Shown here piece after piece: positions 1 to 7,719 of a DNA stretch of 64,000 bases; positions within the stretch are counted from its first letter, which is position 1, and every line of letters begins with the position of its first letter. Under the pieces are notes generated by a model that did not search any database, was not told the origin of the DNA, and worked only from the letters and a program-made list of their open reading frames with translations. Source of the DNA: Streptomyces sp. NRRL S-118 (lineage in GTDB: Bacteria > Actinomycetota > Actinomycetes > Streptomycetales > Streptomycetaceae); assembly GCF_000716335.1 (NCBI RefSeq), contig NZ_KL591005.1, positions 30,717-94,716 on the forward strand. The letters run 5' to 3'. The position numbers and the translations under genes were made by a program.

Positions 1-62
1 GGTCCGGGGGTCGCCCCCCGGGCCAGCACAGTCTCGACACCACGCAGGAGGCCGGCCGATGA
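1..62 (+). CDS. Possible 3' tail of a tldD-type gene (partial)
   Basis: The frame that closes with TGA at 60-62 is open from the window edge and ends with the peptide LDTTQEAGR. That ending resembles TldD C-termini as I remember them, and tldD normally sits directly upstream of tldE. The same peptide and stop recur 86 bases later inside the duplicated copy. The gene body lies outside the window, so this could also be only repeat sequence that happens to be open. Confidence 0.35.
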   Translation, partial: SGGRPPGQHSLDTTQEAGR

Positions 63-148
63 GCGCCCACCACGCCCTTCGCCGGGGGTCCGGGGGTCGC
101 CCCCCGGGCCAGCACAGTCTCGACACCACGCAGGAGGCCGGCCGATGA
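59..148 (+). other. 29-codon leader ORF created by the duplication
   Basis: ATG at 59 has the duplicated RBS in front of it. It encodes 29 residues ending in LDTTQEAGR, then stops with TGA at 146-148. The stop overlaps the downstream gene's ATG (145-147), which is the geometry of translational coupling. The peptide itself resembles no known product. I read it as a by-product of the duplication that could still affect translation of the next gene. Confidence 0.4.
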
Positions 149-1536
149 GCGCCGTCAGCAAGCCGTACGAGATCGTCGAGCGCGCCCTGGAGCTCTCGCG
201 CGCGGACGGGTGCGTCGTCATCGCGGACGAGCAGTCCTCCGCCAACCTGCGGTGGGCCGGCAACGCGCTGACGACGAACGGCGTCACCCGTGGCCGGACG
301 CTCACCGTGATCGCCACCGTCGACGGTGCGCAGGGCACGGCCTCCGGGGTGGTGTCCCGTTCGGCGGTCACCGCCGACGACCTGGAGCCGCTGGTGCGGG
401 CGGCGGAGGCCGCGGCCCGTTCCGCCGGTCCGGCCGAGGACGCCCAGCCGCTGGTCGAGGGTGTGGCGGCGTCGCCCGACTTCACGGACGCGCCCGCCGA
501 GACGTCGTCCTCGGTCTTCGCGGACTTCGCGCCCGCGCTGGGCGAGGCGTTCGCCCGGGCCCGGGCGGGCGGCCGGGAGCTGTACGGGTTCGCCCACCAC
601 GAGCTGACCTCGACGTACCTCGGTACGTCGGCCGGGCTGCGGCTGCGGCACGACCAGCCGTCCGGGACGCTGGAGCTCAACGCCAAGTCGCCGGACCGGA
701 CGCGTTCGGCGTGGGCGGGCCGCTCGACGCGGGACTTCAAGGACGTGGACCCGACGGCGCTGGACGCGGAGCTGGCGGAGCGGCTGGGCTGGGCGGAGCG
801 CCGTATCGAGCTGCCCGCGGGGCGGTACGAGACGCTGCTGCCGCCGACCGCCGTGGCCGACCTGGCCATCTACCAGCTGTGGTCGTCGGCCGGGCGGGAC
901 GCGGCGGAGGGCCGCACCGTCTTCTCCAAGCCGGGCGGCGGCACGCGTGTCGGCGAGACGCTCTCGCCGCTGCCGCTGACGCTGCGCAGCGACCCCGACG
1001 AGCCGGGCCTGGAGTCCGCGCCCTTCGTGATCGCGCACAGCTCGGGGGACGACTCGTCGGTGTTCGACAACGGGCTGCCGCTGTCGGCCACGGACTGGGT
1101 ACGGGAGGGGCGCCTGGAGCGGCTGGTCACCACGCGGCACAGCGCGGCTCTCACCCGGCTGCCGGTGGCTCCGGCGGCCGGCAACCTGATCCTGGACGGC
1201 GGTGGCGAGCGGTCGCTGGAGGAGATGGTCGCCTCGACCGAGCGCGGGCTGCTGCTGACCTGCCTGTGGTACATCCGCGAGGTCGACCCGGCGACGCTGC
1301 TGCTGACCGGGCTGACGCGGGACGGCGTGTACCTGGTCGAGGGCGGGGAGGTGGTCGGGGAGGTGAACAACTTCCGCTTCAACGAATCGCCGGTGGACCT
1401 GCTGTCCCGGGCCACGGAGGCGGGCCGTACGGAGAAGACGCTGCCGCGCGAGTGGAGCGACTGGTTCACGAGGGCCGCGATGCCGCCGCTGCGGGTGCCG
1501 GATTTCAACATGAGCTCGGTCAGCCAGGGCGTGTGA
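145..1536 (+). CDS. tldE: TldE/PmbA-type metallopeptidase-family protein
   Basis: 463-residue protein of the TldD/TldE (PmbA) peptidase family, the usual length. In this family the TldD partner carries the HExxxH zinc site and TldE does not. No HExxxH is visible here, and the C-terminal half (KPGGGTRVGETLSPLPLT, then GNLILDGG and VNNFRFNESPVDLL) matches the TldE side. TldD/E heterodimers act as cytoplasmic proteases that degrade unfolded peptides and mature some modified peptides such as microcin B17. The partner gene would lie just left of the window. The start at 145 follows AGGAGG, but an identical RBS and ATG occur 86 bases upstream in a different frame. Confidence 0.85.
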   Translation: MSAVSKPYEIVERALELSRADGCVVIADEQSSANLRWAGNALTTNGVTRGRTLTVIATVDGAQGTASGVVSRSAVTADDLEPLVRAAEAAARSAGPAEDAQPLVEGVAASPDFTDAPAETSSSVFADFAPALGEAFARARAGGRELYGFAHHELTSTYLGTSAGLRLRHDQPSGTLELNAKSPDRTRSAWAGRSTRDFKDVDPTALDAELAERLGWAERRIELPAGRYETLLPPTAVADLAIYQLWSSAGRDAAEGRTVFSKPGGGTRVGETLSPLPLTLRSDPDEPGLESAPFVIAHSSGDDSSVFDNGLPLSATDWVREGRLERLVTTRHSAALTRLPVAPAAGNLILDGGGERSLEEMVASTERGLLLTCLWYIREVDPATLLLTGLTRDGVYLVEGGEVVGEVNNFRFNESPVDLLSRATEAGRTEKTLPREWSDWFTRAAMPPLRVPDFNMSSVSQGV

Positions 1537-1596
1537 CCCCCATAGACTGACTCGGCACAACCGACCGAAACCGATCGTTCAAGGAGACACGAGATC

Positions 1597-2865
1597 GTGA
1601 CGGACATCGTCGACGAGCTGAAGTGGCGCGGGCTGTTCGCCCAGTCCACGGACGAGGACGCCCTGCGCAAGGCGCTCGCGGACGGTCCGGTCACGTTCTA
1701 TTGCGGCTTCGACCCGACCGCGCCGAGTCTCCACGTCGGGCACCTGGTGCAGGTCCTCACCGTCCGCCGGCTCCAGCAGGCCGGGCACCGGCCGCTGGCG
1801 CTGGTGGGCGGGGCCACGGGTCAGATCGGTGACCCGCGGCCGACCGCGGAGCGGACGCTGAACGATCCGGAGACCGTCGCGCAGTGGGTGACGCGGCTGC
1901 GCGCGCAGATCGAGCCGTTCCTGTCCTTCGAGGGCGAGAACGCGGCGCTGATGGTGAACAACCTGGACTGGACCGCGGGCATGAGCGCGATCGAGTTCCT
2001 GCGCGACATCGGCAAGCACTTCCGCGTCAACAAGATGCTGACGAAGGACTCGGTCGCCCGGCGGCTGGAGTCCGAGCAGGGCATCAGCTACACCGAGTTC
2101 AGCTACCAGCTGCTGCAGGGCATGGACTTCCTGGAGCTGTACCGGCGGTACGGCTGCGTGCTCCAGCAGGGCGGCAGCGACCAGTGGGGCAACCTGACCG
2201 CCGGCCTGGACCTGATCCACAAGCTGGAGCCGGGAGCCACGGTGCACGCGCTGGCGACGCCCCTCATGACCAAGGCGGACGGCACCAAGTTCGGCAAGAC
2301 CGAGGGCGGCGCCGTCTGGCTGGACCCGGAGCTGACCACGCCGTACGCGTTCTACCAGTTCTGGCTGAACGTGGACGACCGGGACATCTCGCGGTACATG
2401 CGCATCCTCAGCTTCCGCAGCCGTGCGGAGCTGGAGGAGCTGGAGAAGGTCACCGAGGAGCGTCCGCAGGCCCGCACCGCCCAGCGCGCGCTGGCCGAGG
2501 AGCTGACGACGCTGGTGCACGGTGCCGAGCAGTGCGCGGCAGTCATCGCCGCCTCCAAGGCGCTGTTCGGGCAGGGCGAGCTGGCGGAGCTGGACGAGGC
2601 GACGCTCACCGCGGCGCTCGCCGAGCTGCCGCACGCCCGGGTGGCCGAGCCGGGCCCGGTGGTGGACCTGTTCGTCGAGGTGGGCCTGGCGCCCAGCAAG
2701 TCGGCGGCCCGCCGCACGGTGAAGGAGGGCGGCGCGTACGTGAACAACGCCAAGGTGACGTCCGAGGACGCCGTGGTGGCCGCCGACGAGCTGTTGCACG
2801 GGCGCTGGCTGGTGCTGCGCCGGGGCAAGAAGAACCTCGCGGCGATCGAGGTCGCCGCGGGCTGA
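1597..2865 (+). CDS. tyrS: Tyrosine--tRNA ligase (TyrRS, bacterial class I)
   Basis: 422 residues, the normal TyrRS length. It charges tRNA-Tyr with tyrosine in the cytoplasm. Class I signatures are visible: HVGH at residues 46-49 (HIGH) and KFGKT at 231-235 (KMSKS), with GGSDQWGNL in the tyrosine-binding region. The last ~65 residues ([20 protein letters not shown]) form an S4 RNA-binding domain. The start is GTG at 1597, with AAGGAG ten bases upstream. No T-box leader was seen, as expected for many actinobacterial tyrS genes. It is probably transcribed alone and ends before the hairpin at 2905-2940. Confidence 0.98.
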   Translation: MTDIVDELKWRGLFAQSTDEDALRKALADGPVTFYCGFDPTAPSLHVGHLVQVLTVRRLQQAGHRPLALVGGATGQIGDPRPTAERTLNDPETVAQWVTRLRAQIEPFLSFEGENAALMVNNLDWTAGMSAIEFLRDIGKHFRVNKMLTKDSVARRLESEQGISYTEFSYQLLQGMDFLELYRRYGCVLQQGGSDQWGNLTAGLDLIHKLEPGATVHALATPLMTKADGTKFGKTEGGAVWLDPELTTPYAFYQFWLNVDDRDISRYMRILSFRSRAELEELEKVTEERPQARTAQRALAEELTTLVHGAEQCAAVIAASKALFGQGELAELDEATLTAALAELPHARVAEPGPVVDLFVEVGLAPSKSAARRTVKEGGAYVNNAKVTSEDAVVAADELLHGRWLVLRRGKKNLAAIEVAAG

Positions 2866-2904
2866 CACACCGGTCGGGGGCGGCTGACACCGCCGCCGTC
2901 GGGG

Positions 2905-2940
2905 CGAGGGGTCCGGTACGCGACGTACCCGGGCCCCTCG
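2905..2940 (+). terminator. Hairpin terminator after tyrS
   Basis: Arms CGAGGGGTCCGGTACG (2905-2920) and CGTACCCGGGCCCCTCG (2924-2940) pair almost completely around a three-base loop. There is no T tract, as is usual in Streptomyces. It lies 39 bases after tyrS and before the convergent small membrane gene, so it may act in both directions. Confidence 0.75.
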
Positions 2941-2993
2941 TCGTGTGCCGTACCCGGCCGTGGTGTCCGTACCCGGCGGGCGGGGCCGTCGGG

Positions 2994-3269
2994 TCAGGCG
3001 CGTTGTTTCTTGCGGCGCATGGACATGTAGGCCATGTCGCCGACACCCACGATGACGACCGCCGCCGCCACCTGGAGGGCGTGCCGGCCCCAGTCGATGC
3101 CCGGCGTGGCCTCGATGCCGAACGCCCTGGCGAGGGCGTTGCCCACGAGGCCGCCGATGATGCCGAAGATGGTGGCCAGCCAGAGGGGACTGTGCTGCTT
3201 GCCCGGCAGGATCGCCTTCGCCAGCAGACCCAGCACGAAGCCCACGATGATCGCCCACAACCAGCCCAT
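2994..3269 (-). CDS. GlsB/YeaQ/YmgE-family small membrane protein
   Basis: 91-residue, very hydrophobic protein with the family pattern: an N-terminal helix (MGWLWAIIVGFVLGLLAKAI), the PGK turn, a glycine-rich second helix (FGIIGGLVGNALA) and a third helix, ending in basic RRKKQR. The family is called transglycosylase-associated, but it is probably a general stress membrane protein without known catalysis. I chose the ATG at 3269 because GAGGAGG lies five bases upstream. The reading frame extends nine codons further without a better RBS. It converges on tyrS. Confidence 0.85.
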   Translation of the reverse strand: MGWLWAIIVGFVLGLLAKAILPGKQHSPLWLATIFGIIGGLVGNALARAFGIEATPGIDWGRHALQVAAAVVIVGVGDMAYMSMRRKKQRA

Positions 3270-3496
3270 GGCTGCCTCCTCGGTACTGATCGGCATGAGC
3301 AGTCATCGACAGTGTGAGGGGTTGGGCCGTACGGCGCATGTCGGGCGTCCCGCGCGGGGCTGTGCCGGTGCCGCCGTCCCCGGTGAGCCGGGCGGAAGGG
3401 ACGCCCCCGGCCTCGAATGCCGTGCGGGGCGGGCGTACCGTGGAAACAGGTCGGGCCCGGGGAGGGTCCGGCACAGACGTCGGGTGGTGGAAGGCG

Positions 3497-3883
3497 ATGC
3501 GGAAGCACGGTCGGGACGAGGTCTTCCGGATCACCGGCGCGCGCCAGGGTCTGGCGGATGACGTACGGGGTCGGCAGCGCCGGTACGTCATCTCGATGTC
3601 GGTGCGCACGCTTGCGGTGATCGCGGCGGCCACCTTGTGGAACGTCGAGCGGCACGTGGCGATCGTGGCGCTCGTCCTGGGCGCGGTGCTGCCCTACATC
3701 GCGGTGGTGATCGCCAACGCCGGGCGGGAGACCGCTCCTCCGCCGCCTTCGTCCTTCACGGTCACGCCGACTCCCGTGCATCCCGCACTGGAGTCGTCAC
3801 GGCCACCGGCGGACGGCGGCGCGGACTCCGCGCGGGAGCAGCGGCCGGACGCCGTACAGGAGCGTCAGTACGAGCAGAGATGA
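3497..3883 (+). CDS. DUF3099-family membrane protein
   Basis: About 128 residues. The first ~45 residues are charged and polar (MRKHGRDEVFRITGARQGLA, then a basic RGRQRR stretch). Two short hydrophobic helices follow (SVRTLAVIAAATLWNVE and IVALVLGAVLPYIAVVI), then a proline-rich, polar C-terminus. This is the layout of the actinobacterial DUF3099 proteins, whose function is unknown. The start is assigned to ATG 3497 because the conserved sequence begins there. The frame is open upstream to 3314, but with no family-like sequence. It is followed by a hairpin terminator at 4038. Confidence 0.75.
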   Translation: MRKHGRDEVFRITGARQGLADDVRGRQRRYVISMSVRTLAVIAAATLWNVERHVAIVALVLGAVLPYIAVVIANAGRETAPPPPSSFTVTPTPVHPALESSRPPADGGADSAREQRPDAVQERQYEQR

Positions 3884-4037
3884 CATACCGCGCCCCGACA
3901 GGGACCGCCGCTGACCTGCAACGGAACACACAAGCTCAAAAAAAGCTCAGATCAATCATGACGTTCCGGTGCACCGCGGCAATGAGCCCGTGACATACTG
4001 CGTAGGCGCTCCGCATCCCCCGTCGGAGCGACGGACC

Positions 4038-4085
4038 GACGCCGGGCAGCTCCCCCCGTGGCTGCTCGGCGTCGCCTTTGTTCGG
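4038..4085 (+). terminator. Hairpin with T-rich tail
   Basis: Arms GACGCCGGGCAGC (4038-4050) and GCTGCTCGGCGTC (4061-4073) pair with a single mismatch. They are followed by GCCTTTGTTCGGGCCTTTT, unusually T-rich for this genome. It could end the DUF3099 transcript or, being close to the next start (4106), act as an attenuator for that gene. Confidence 0.65.
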
Positions 4086-4105
4086 GCCTTTTCCTGGGAC
4101 GTGTG

Positions 4106-4333
4106 GTGAGCGACGAAACCCTTCCGATCTGTTCCGCCAAGGGCTGCCGGGTGGCGGCCGTCTGGGTGCTGGCCTGGAACAATCCGAAGCTGCACACGCC
4201 CGAGCGCCGCAAGACCTGGCTCGCCTGCGACGAGCACCGCGAGCACCTGTCCCAGTTCCTGGGGGTGCGCGGCTTCCTCAAGGACGTGGTGACCCTCGCC
4301 GAGTGGGAGACCCGCTCAGCCCCCGATCGCTGA
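4106..4333 (+). CDS. Small Cys/His-containing conserved protein
   Basis: 75 residues from GTG 4106. Four potential metal ligands are visible: C9, C14, C41 and H44 (ICSAKGC and ACDEH). This suggests a small zinc-ribbon-like fold, although no family assignment is certain. Homologues next to moaA in Streptomyces are, as I recall, annotated only by loose similarity. The last 18 bases overlap the end of moaA on the other strand, a convergent arrangement. No function can be assigned. Confidence 0.7.
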   Translation: MSDETLPICSAKGCRVAAVWVLAWNNPKLHTPERRKTWLACDEHREHLSQFLGVRGFLKDVVTLAEWETRSAPDR

Positions 4334-5305
4334 CATCGGACGGTCGGGCTGCAGGAAGCTGGGGTCGTCCAGGCCCGAGCCGGCCTTCTTCCCCCACATG
4401 GCCAGCTTCCATATGCGGGCGATCTCCTCGTCCGGCGCGTCCGAGCGCAGCGCCGCGCGCAGGTCCGTCTCCTCGCGGGCGAACAGGCAGGTGCGCACCT
4501 GTCCGTCGGCGGTGAGCCGGGTGCGGTCGCAGGCCCGGCAGAACGGGCGGGTGACGGAGGCGATGACGCCCACGCGGTGGGGGCCGCCGTCGACGATCCA
4601 GCGCTCGGCGGGCGCGGAACCACGCGCCTCGTCGGGTTCGGGCGTGAGCGTGAAGCGGGTGCGCAGCGACTCGAGGATGTCGCCGGCGGTGATCATGCCG
4701 TCGCGCTTCCAGCCGTGCTGGGCGTCGAGCGGCATCTGCTCGATGAAGCGCAGCTCGTAGTCGTTGGCCACGGCCCAGGCCAGCAGGTCGGGGGCCTCGT
4801 CGTCGTTGAGCCCCGGCATCAGCACGGCGTTGACCTTCACCGGTGTGAGGCCGGCGTCGCGGGCGGCCTGAAGGCCGTCGAGGACGTCCTTGTGGCGGTC
4901 GCGGCGCGTGAGGGTCTTGAAGACGTCGGGCCGCAGGGTGTCGAGGGAGACGTTGACCCGGTCCAGGCCGACGGCCTTGAGGGCGCCGGCGGTGCGCTTG
5001 AGGCCGATGCCGTTGGTGGTCAGCGACATCCGGGGGCGCGGTTCCAGGGCGGCGCAGCGCTCGACGATGGAGACCAGGCCGGGGCGCAGCAGCGGTTCGC
5101 CGCCGGTGAAGCGCACTTCGGTGATGCCGAGGCCGGTGACGGCGACGGTGATCAGCCGGACGATCTCGTCGTCGGTGAGCAGGTCGGGCTTGGCGAGCCA
5201 CTGCAGGCCCTCTTCGGGCATGCAGTACGTGCACCGCAGGTTGCATCGGTCGGTGAGCGAGACCCGCAGGTCAGTGGCCACACGGCCGTAGGTGTCGATG
5301 AGCAC
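4316..5305 (-). CDS. moaA: GTP 3',8-cyclase MoaA (molybdenum cofactor biosynthesis)
   Basis: 329-residue radical SAM enzyme that converts GTP to 3',8-cyclo-GTP, the first step of molybdopterin synthesis, together with MoaC. The N-terminal [4Fe-4S] motif is C21-x3-C25-x2-C28 (CNLRCTYC). The SAM-binding GGEPLLRPG follows, and the C-terminal substrate cluster is visible as FCRACDRTRL and RTCLF. The chain ends in the family's Gly-Gly. The length is normal. It starts at ATG 5305 and converges on the small Cys/His gene, with an 18-base overlap. No other moa gene is in the window. Confidence 0.97.
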   Translation of the reverse strand: MLIDTYGRVATDLRVSLTDRCNLRCTYCMPEEGLQWLAKPDLLTDDEIVRLITVAVTGLGITEVRFTGGEPLLRPGLVSIVERCAALEPRPRMSLTTNGIGLKRTAGALKAVGLDRVNVSLDTLRPDVFKTLTRRDRHKDVLDGLQAARDAGLTPVKVNAVLMPGLNDDEAPDLLAWAVANDYELRFIEQMPLDAQHGWKRDGMITAGDILESLRTRFTLTPEPDEARGSAPAERWIVDGGPHRVGVIASVTRPFCRACDRTRLTADGQVRTCLFAREETDLRAALRSDAPDEEIARIWKLAMWGKKAGSGLDDPSFLQPDRPMSAIGG

Positions 5306-5391
5306 TGGGCCCCCTCCCCCGCGTTACCGGGATCCGTATACCAGCGAGACTACGCGACGCCTCCGACAACGACACGGGCCATTGTCCACAG

Positions 5392-5439
5392 GAGCGGGAG
5401 GGCCGGGTCGTAGGGATCTACGACTCGACTCTCCCGCTC
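5392..5439. terminator. Bidirectional hairpin between moaA and the symporter operon
   Basis: A nested inverted repeat: outer arms GAGCGGGAG (5392-5400) and CTCCCGCTC (5431-5439), inner arms GTCGTAG (5407-5413) and CTACGAC (5418-5424). It lies 20 bases after the symporter stop (5459) on the minus strand, and most likely terminates the DUF485/symporter transcript. Confidence 0.7.
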
Positions 5440-5458
5440 GTTCCGTACGGTGTCCGGA

Positions 5459-7099
5459 TCAGTGCGCTCCGACACCGGTGAGGGACTTGACCTCGAGTTC
5501 CGCGTACTTGCCCTTGTCGGGCTCCTCCTTGGAGAGCAGCGAACCGAGCCAGCCGAGCAGGAAGCCCAGCGGGATGGAGATCAGTCCCGGGTTCTCCAGC
5601 GGGAACCAGGCGAAGTCGGCGTCCGGGAACATCGAGCTGGGTTTCCCGGAGACCACCGGCGAGAAGAGCACGAGCGTCACGGACGCGACCAGACCGCCGT
5701 AGATGGACCACAGCGCGCCCTGGGTGGTGAACCGCTTCCAGAACAGGCTGTAGAGGATGGTCGGCAGGTTGGCGGAGGCGGCCACCGCGAAGGCGAGCGC
5801 GACGAGGCCGGCGACGTTGAGGTCGCGGGCCATCGCGCCGAGCGCGATGGAGACGACGCCGATGAAGACGGTCGCCCAGCGGGCCGCGCGGACCTCCTCC
5901 TGTTCGGTTGCCTGCCCCTTGCGGATCACGTTGGCGTAGATGTCGTGCGCGAAGGACGAGGAGGAGGCGAGCGTCAGTCCGGCGACGACGGCCAGGATGG
6001 TGGCGAAGGCGACCGCGGAGATCACGGCCAGCAGGATCGCGCCGCCCGCCGAGTCCACTCCGCCGATGTGCAGGGCGAGCAGCGGCGCGGCCGTGTTGCC
6101 GGCCTTGTTGGACGCGGTGATGTCGGCGGGGCCGACGATCGCGGCGGCGCCGAAGCCGAGGGCGATGGTCATCAGGTAGAAGGCGCCGATGATGCCGATG
6201 GCCCAGTTGACGGACTTACGGGCCGCCTTGGCGGTGGGCACGGTGTAGAAGCGGATGAGGATGTGCGGCAGGCCGGCGGTGCCGAGCACCAGCGCGATGC
6301 CGAGCGAGATGAAGTCCAGCTTCGAGGTGCCGGTGGCGCCGTACTTCAGCCCGGGTTCGAGGAAGGCGGCGCCCTTGCCGCTGTTCTCGGCGGCCTTGCC
6401 GAGCAGGTCGGAGACGTTGAAGTCGAACTTCCACAGCACCAGCAGGGTGATGAGCAGGGTGCCCGCGATGAGCAGGACGGCCTTGACCATCTGGACCCAG
6501 GTGGTTCCCTTCATGCCGCCGATGGTCACGTAGACGATCATCAGCAGTCCGACGAGCGCGACGATCGCGATCTTCCCGCCGTCGGAGGTGATGCCGAGCA
6601 GCAGGGAGACGAGCACGCCGGCGCCGGCCATCTGGGCCAGCAGGTAGAAGATCGAGACGACGATCGTGGACGTGCCGGCGGCGGTGCGGACCGGGCGCTG
6701 GCGCATCCGGTAGGCCAGGACGTCCCCCATCGTGAAGCGGCCGGAGTTGCGCAGCGGCTCGGCCACGAGGAGCAGGGCGACCAGCCAGGCGACCAGGAAA
6801 CCGATGGAGTACAGGAAGCCGTCGTAACCGAAGAGGGCGATGGCTCCGGCGATGCCGAGGAAGGATGCGGCGGACATGTAGTCGCCGGAGATGGCGAGGC
6901 CGTTCTGGAAGCCGGTGAACTGGCGGCCGCCCGCGTAGAAGTCCGCCGCGCTCTTGGTCTGCCGGCCGGCCCAGACGGTGATGAAGAGGGTCGCGACGAC
7001 GAAGCAGGCGAACAGGGTGATGATCAGCGGACGGTGTTCCGAGGCATCGGACGCGGCCGCCAGCAGGGGGGCGGCGGCGGTGGTGTCGGCGGGGCTCAT
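5459..7099 (-). CDS. Sodium:solute symporter, ActP/MctC acetate type
   Basis: 546 residues with about 13 hydrophobic helices, typical of the SSS family branch that takes up acetate and other short monocarboxylates in symport with a cation. Conserved stretches include GDYMSAASFLGIAGAIALFG near the N-terminus, VTIGGMKGTTWVQM and the SSSFAHDIYANVI segment. Its ATG lies inside the last codons of the DUF485 gene (ATGA overlap, 7096-7099), so the two are translationally coupled. This gene pair is the standard actP arrangement. The substrate is inferred from the family and could be another short acid. Confidence 0.92.
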   Translation of the reverse strand: MSPADTTAAAPLLAAASDASEHRPLIITLFACFVVATLFITVWAGRQTKSAADFYAGGRQFTGFQNGLAISGDYMSAASFLGIAGAIALFGYDGFLYSIGFLVAWLVALLLVAEPLRNSGRFTMGDVLAYRMRQRPVRTAAGTSTIVVSIFYLLAQMAGAGVLVSLLLGITSDGGKIAIVALVGLLMIVYVTIGGMKGTTWVQMVKAVLLIAGTLLITLLVLWKFDFNVSDLLGKAAENSGKGAAFLEPGLKYGATGTSKLDFISLGIALVLGTAGLPHILIRFYTVPTAKAARKSVNWAIGIIGAFYLMTIALGFGAAAIVGPADITASNKAGNTAAPLLALHIGGVDSAGGAILLAVISAVAFATILAVVAGLTLASSSSFAHDIYANVIRKGQATEQEEVRAARWATVFIGVVSIALGAMARDLNVAGLVALAFAVAASANLPTILYSLFWKRFTTQGALWSIYGGLVASVTLVLFSPVVSGKPSSMFPDADFAWFPLENPGLISIPLGFLLGWLGSLLSKEEPDKGKYAELEVKSLTGVGAH

Positions 7100-7461
7100 A
7101 CGTCGGCCTCCATACGGGACTTGATGGCTTCCGCCTTCGGGTCGAGCTTCTCGGCCGCGTGCCGCGAGTAGAACCAGGCGATGAGGAACGTGGTGACGAA
7201 CTGGGCGAGGCCCAGGGCGAGGGCCACGTTGATGTTGCCGAACAGCTTGGTGCCCATGAAGCCGCCCGCGTAGTTGGACAGCAGGACGTACAGCAGGTAC
7301 CAGGCGATGAAGGCGACGGTCAGGGGAAAGGCGAAGGAGCGGTACGTGCGGCGCAGTTCGCCGAAGTCAGCGCTCTCCTGCACCTCGACGAACGACTCTG
7401 TCGTGGGCTGGACGGGGCTGGTGTCCGTACCGCCCTTGGGCGGCGGTGCATCGGTAGCCAC
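7096..7461 (-). CDS. DUF485-domain membrane protein (YjcH-like)
   Basis: About 121 residues. A soluble N-terminus is followed by two transmembrane helices (PLTVAFIAWYLLYVLLSNYA and VALALGLAQFVTTFLIAWFY), the DUF485 fold found beside acetate permeases. I prefer the GTG at 7461 because GAGGAG sits eight bases upstream; the frame extends to 7494 without a better signal. It is first in a two-gene operon with the symporter and may be an accessory subunit, though its role has not been established. Confidence 0.88.
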   Translation of the reverse strand: MATDAPPPKGGTDTSPVQPTTESFVEVQESADFGELRRTYRSFAFPLTVAFIAWYLLYVLLSNYAGGFMGTKLFGNINVALALGLAQFVTTFLIAWFYSRHAAEKLDPKAEAIKSRMEADV

Positions 7462-7719
7462 GGAAACTCCTCGCGACGCGGATGAGCTGGGCATGGACGA
7501 AGGATCCTCAGAGGTCGGGGGTGGGTGACGCTCCTCCCCCTGACAACGTCACGGCAGGCGGGGCGAAGCGGTTCACCACCGGCCGTTTTTTCCTCCGCGA
7601 CCACCTGGATGCGCCAACTCGTTGATACGCAAAGATGATCGGCGATAGCTTCGCTCGTCATGTACCTGCCCGTACGCGCACGGCGTGCGGGCGGCTGTCA
7701 CGGATGATGTGGAGAACCC

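Larger units (their letters stand above)
1..153 (+). repeat. 86-bp tandem duplication carrying a GC palindrome, an RBS and a start codon
   Basis: Bases 1-67 recur exactly at 87-153, with a 19-base segment (68-86) between them. Each copy starts with a GC palindrome whose core is CCGGGGGTCGCCCCCCGG, followed by an RBS (CAGGAGG) and the ATG that opens the tldE-type reading frame. The first ATG (59) opens a 29-codon frame that stops at 146-148, overlapping the true start at 145 by ATGA. The same palindrome flanks another duplication at 56013-56124. Confidence 0.9.
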
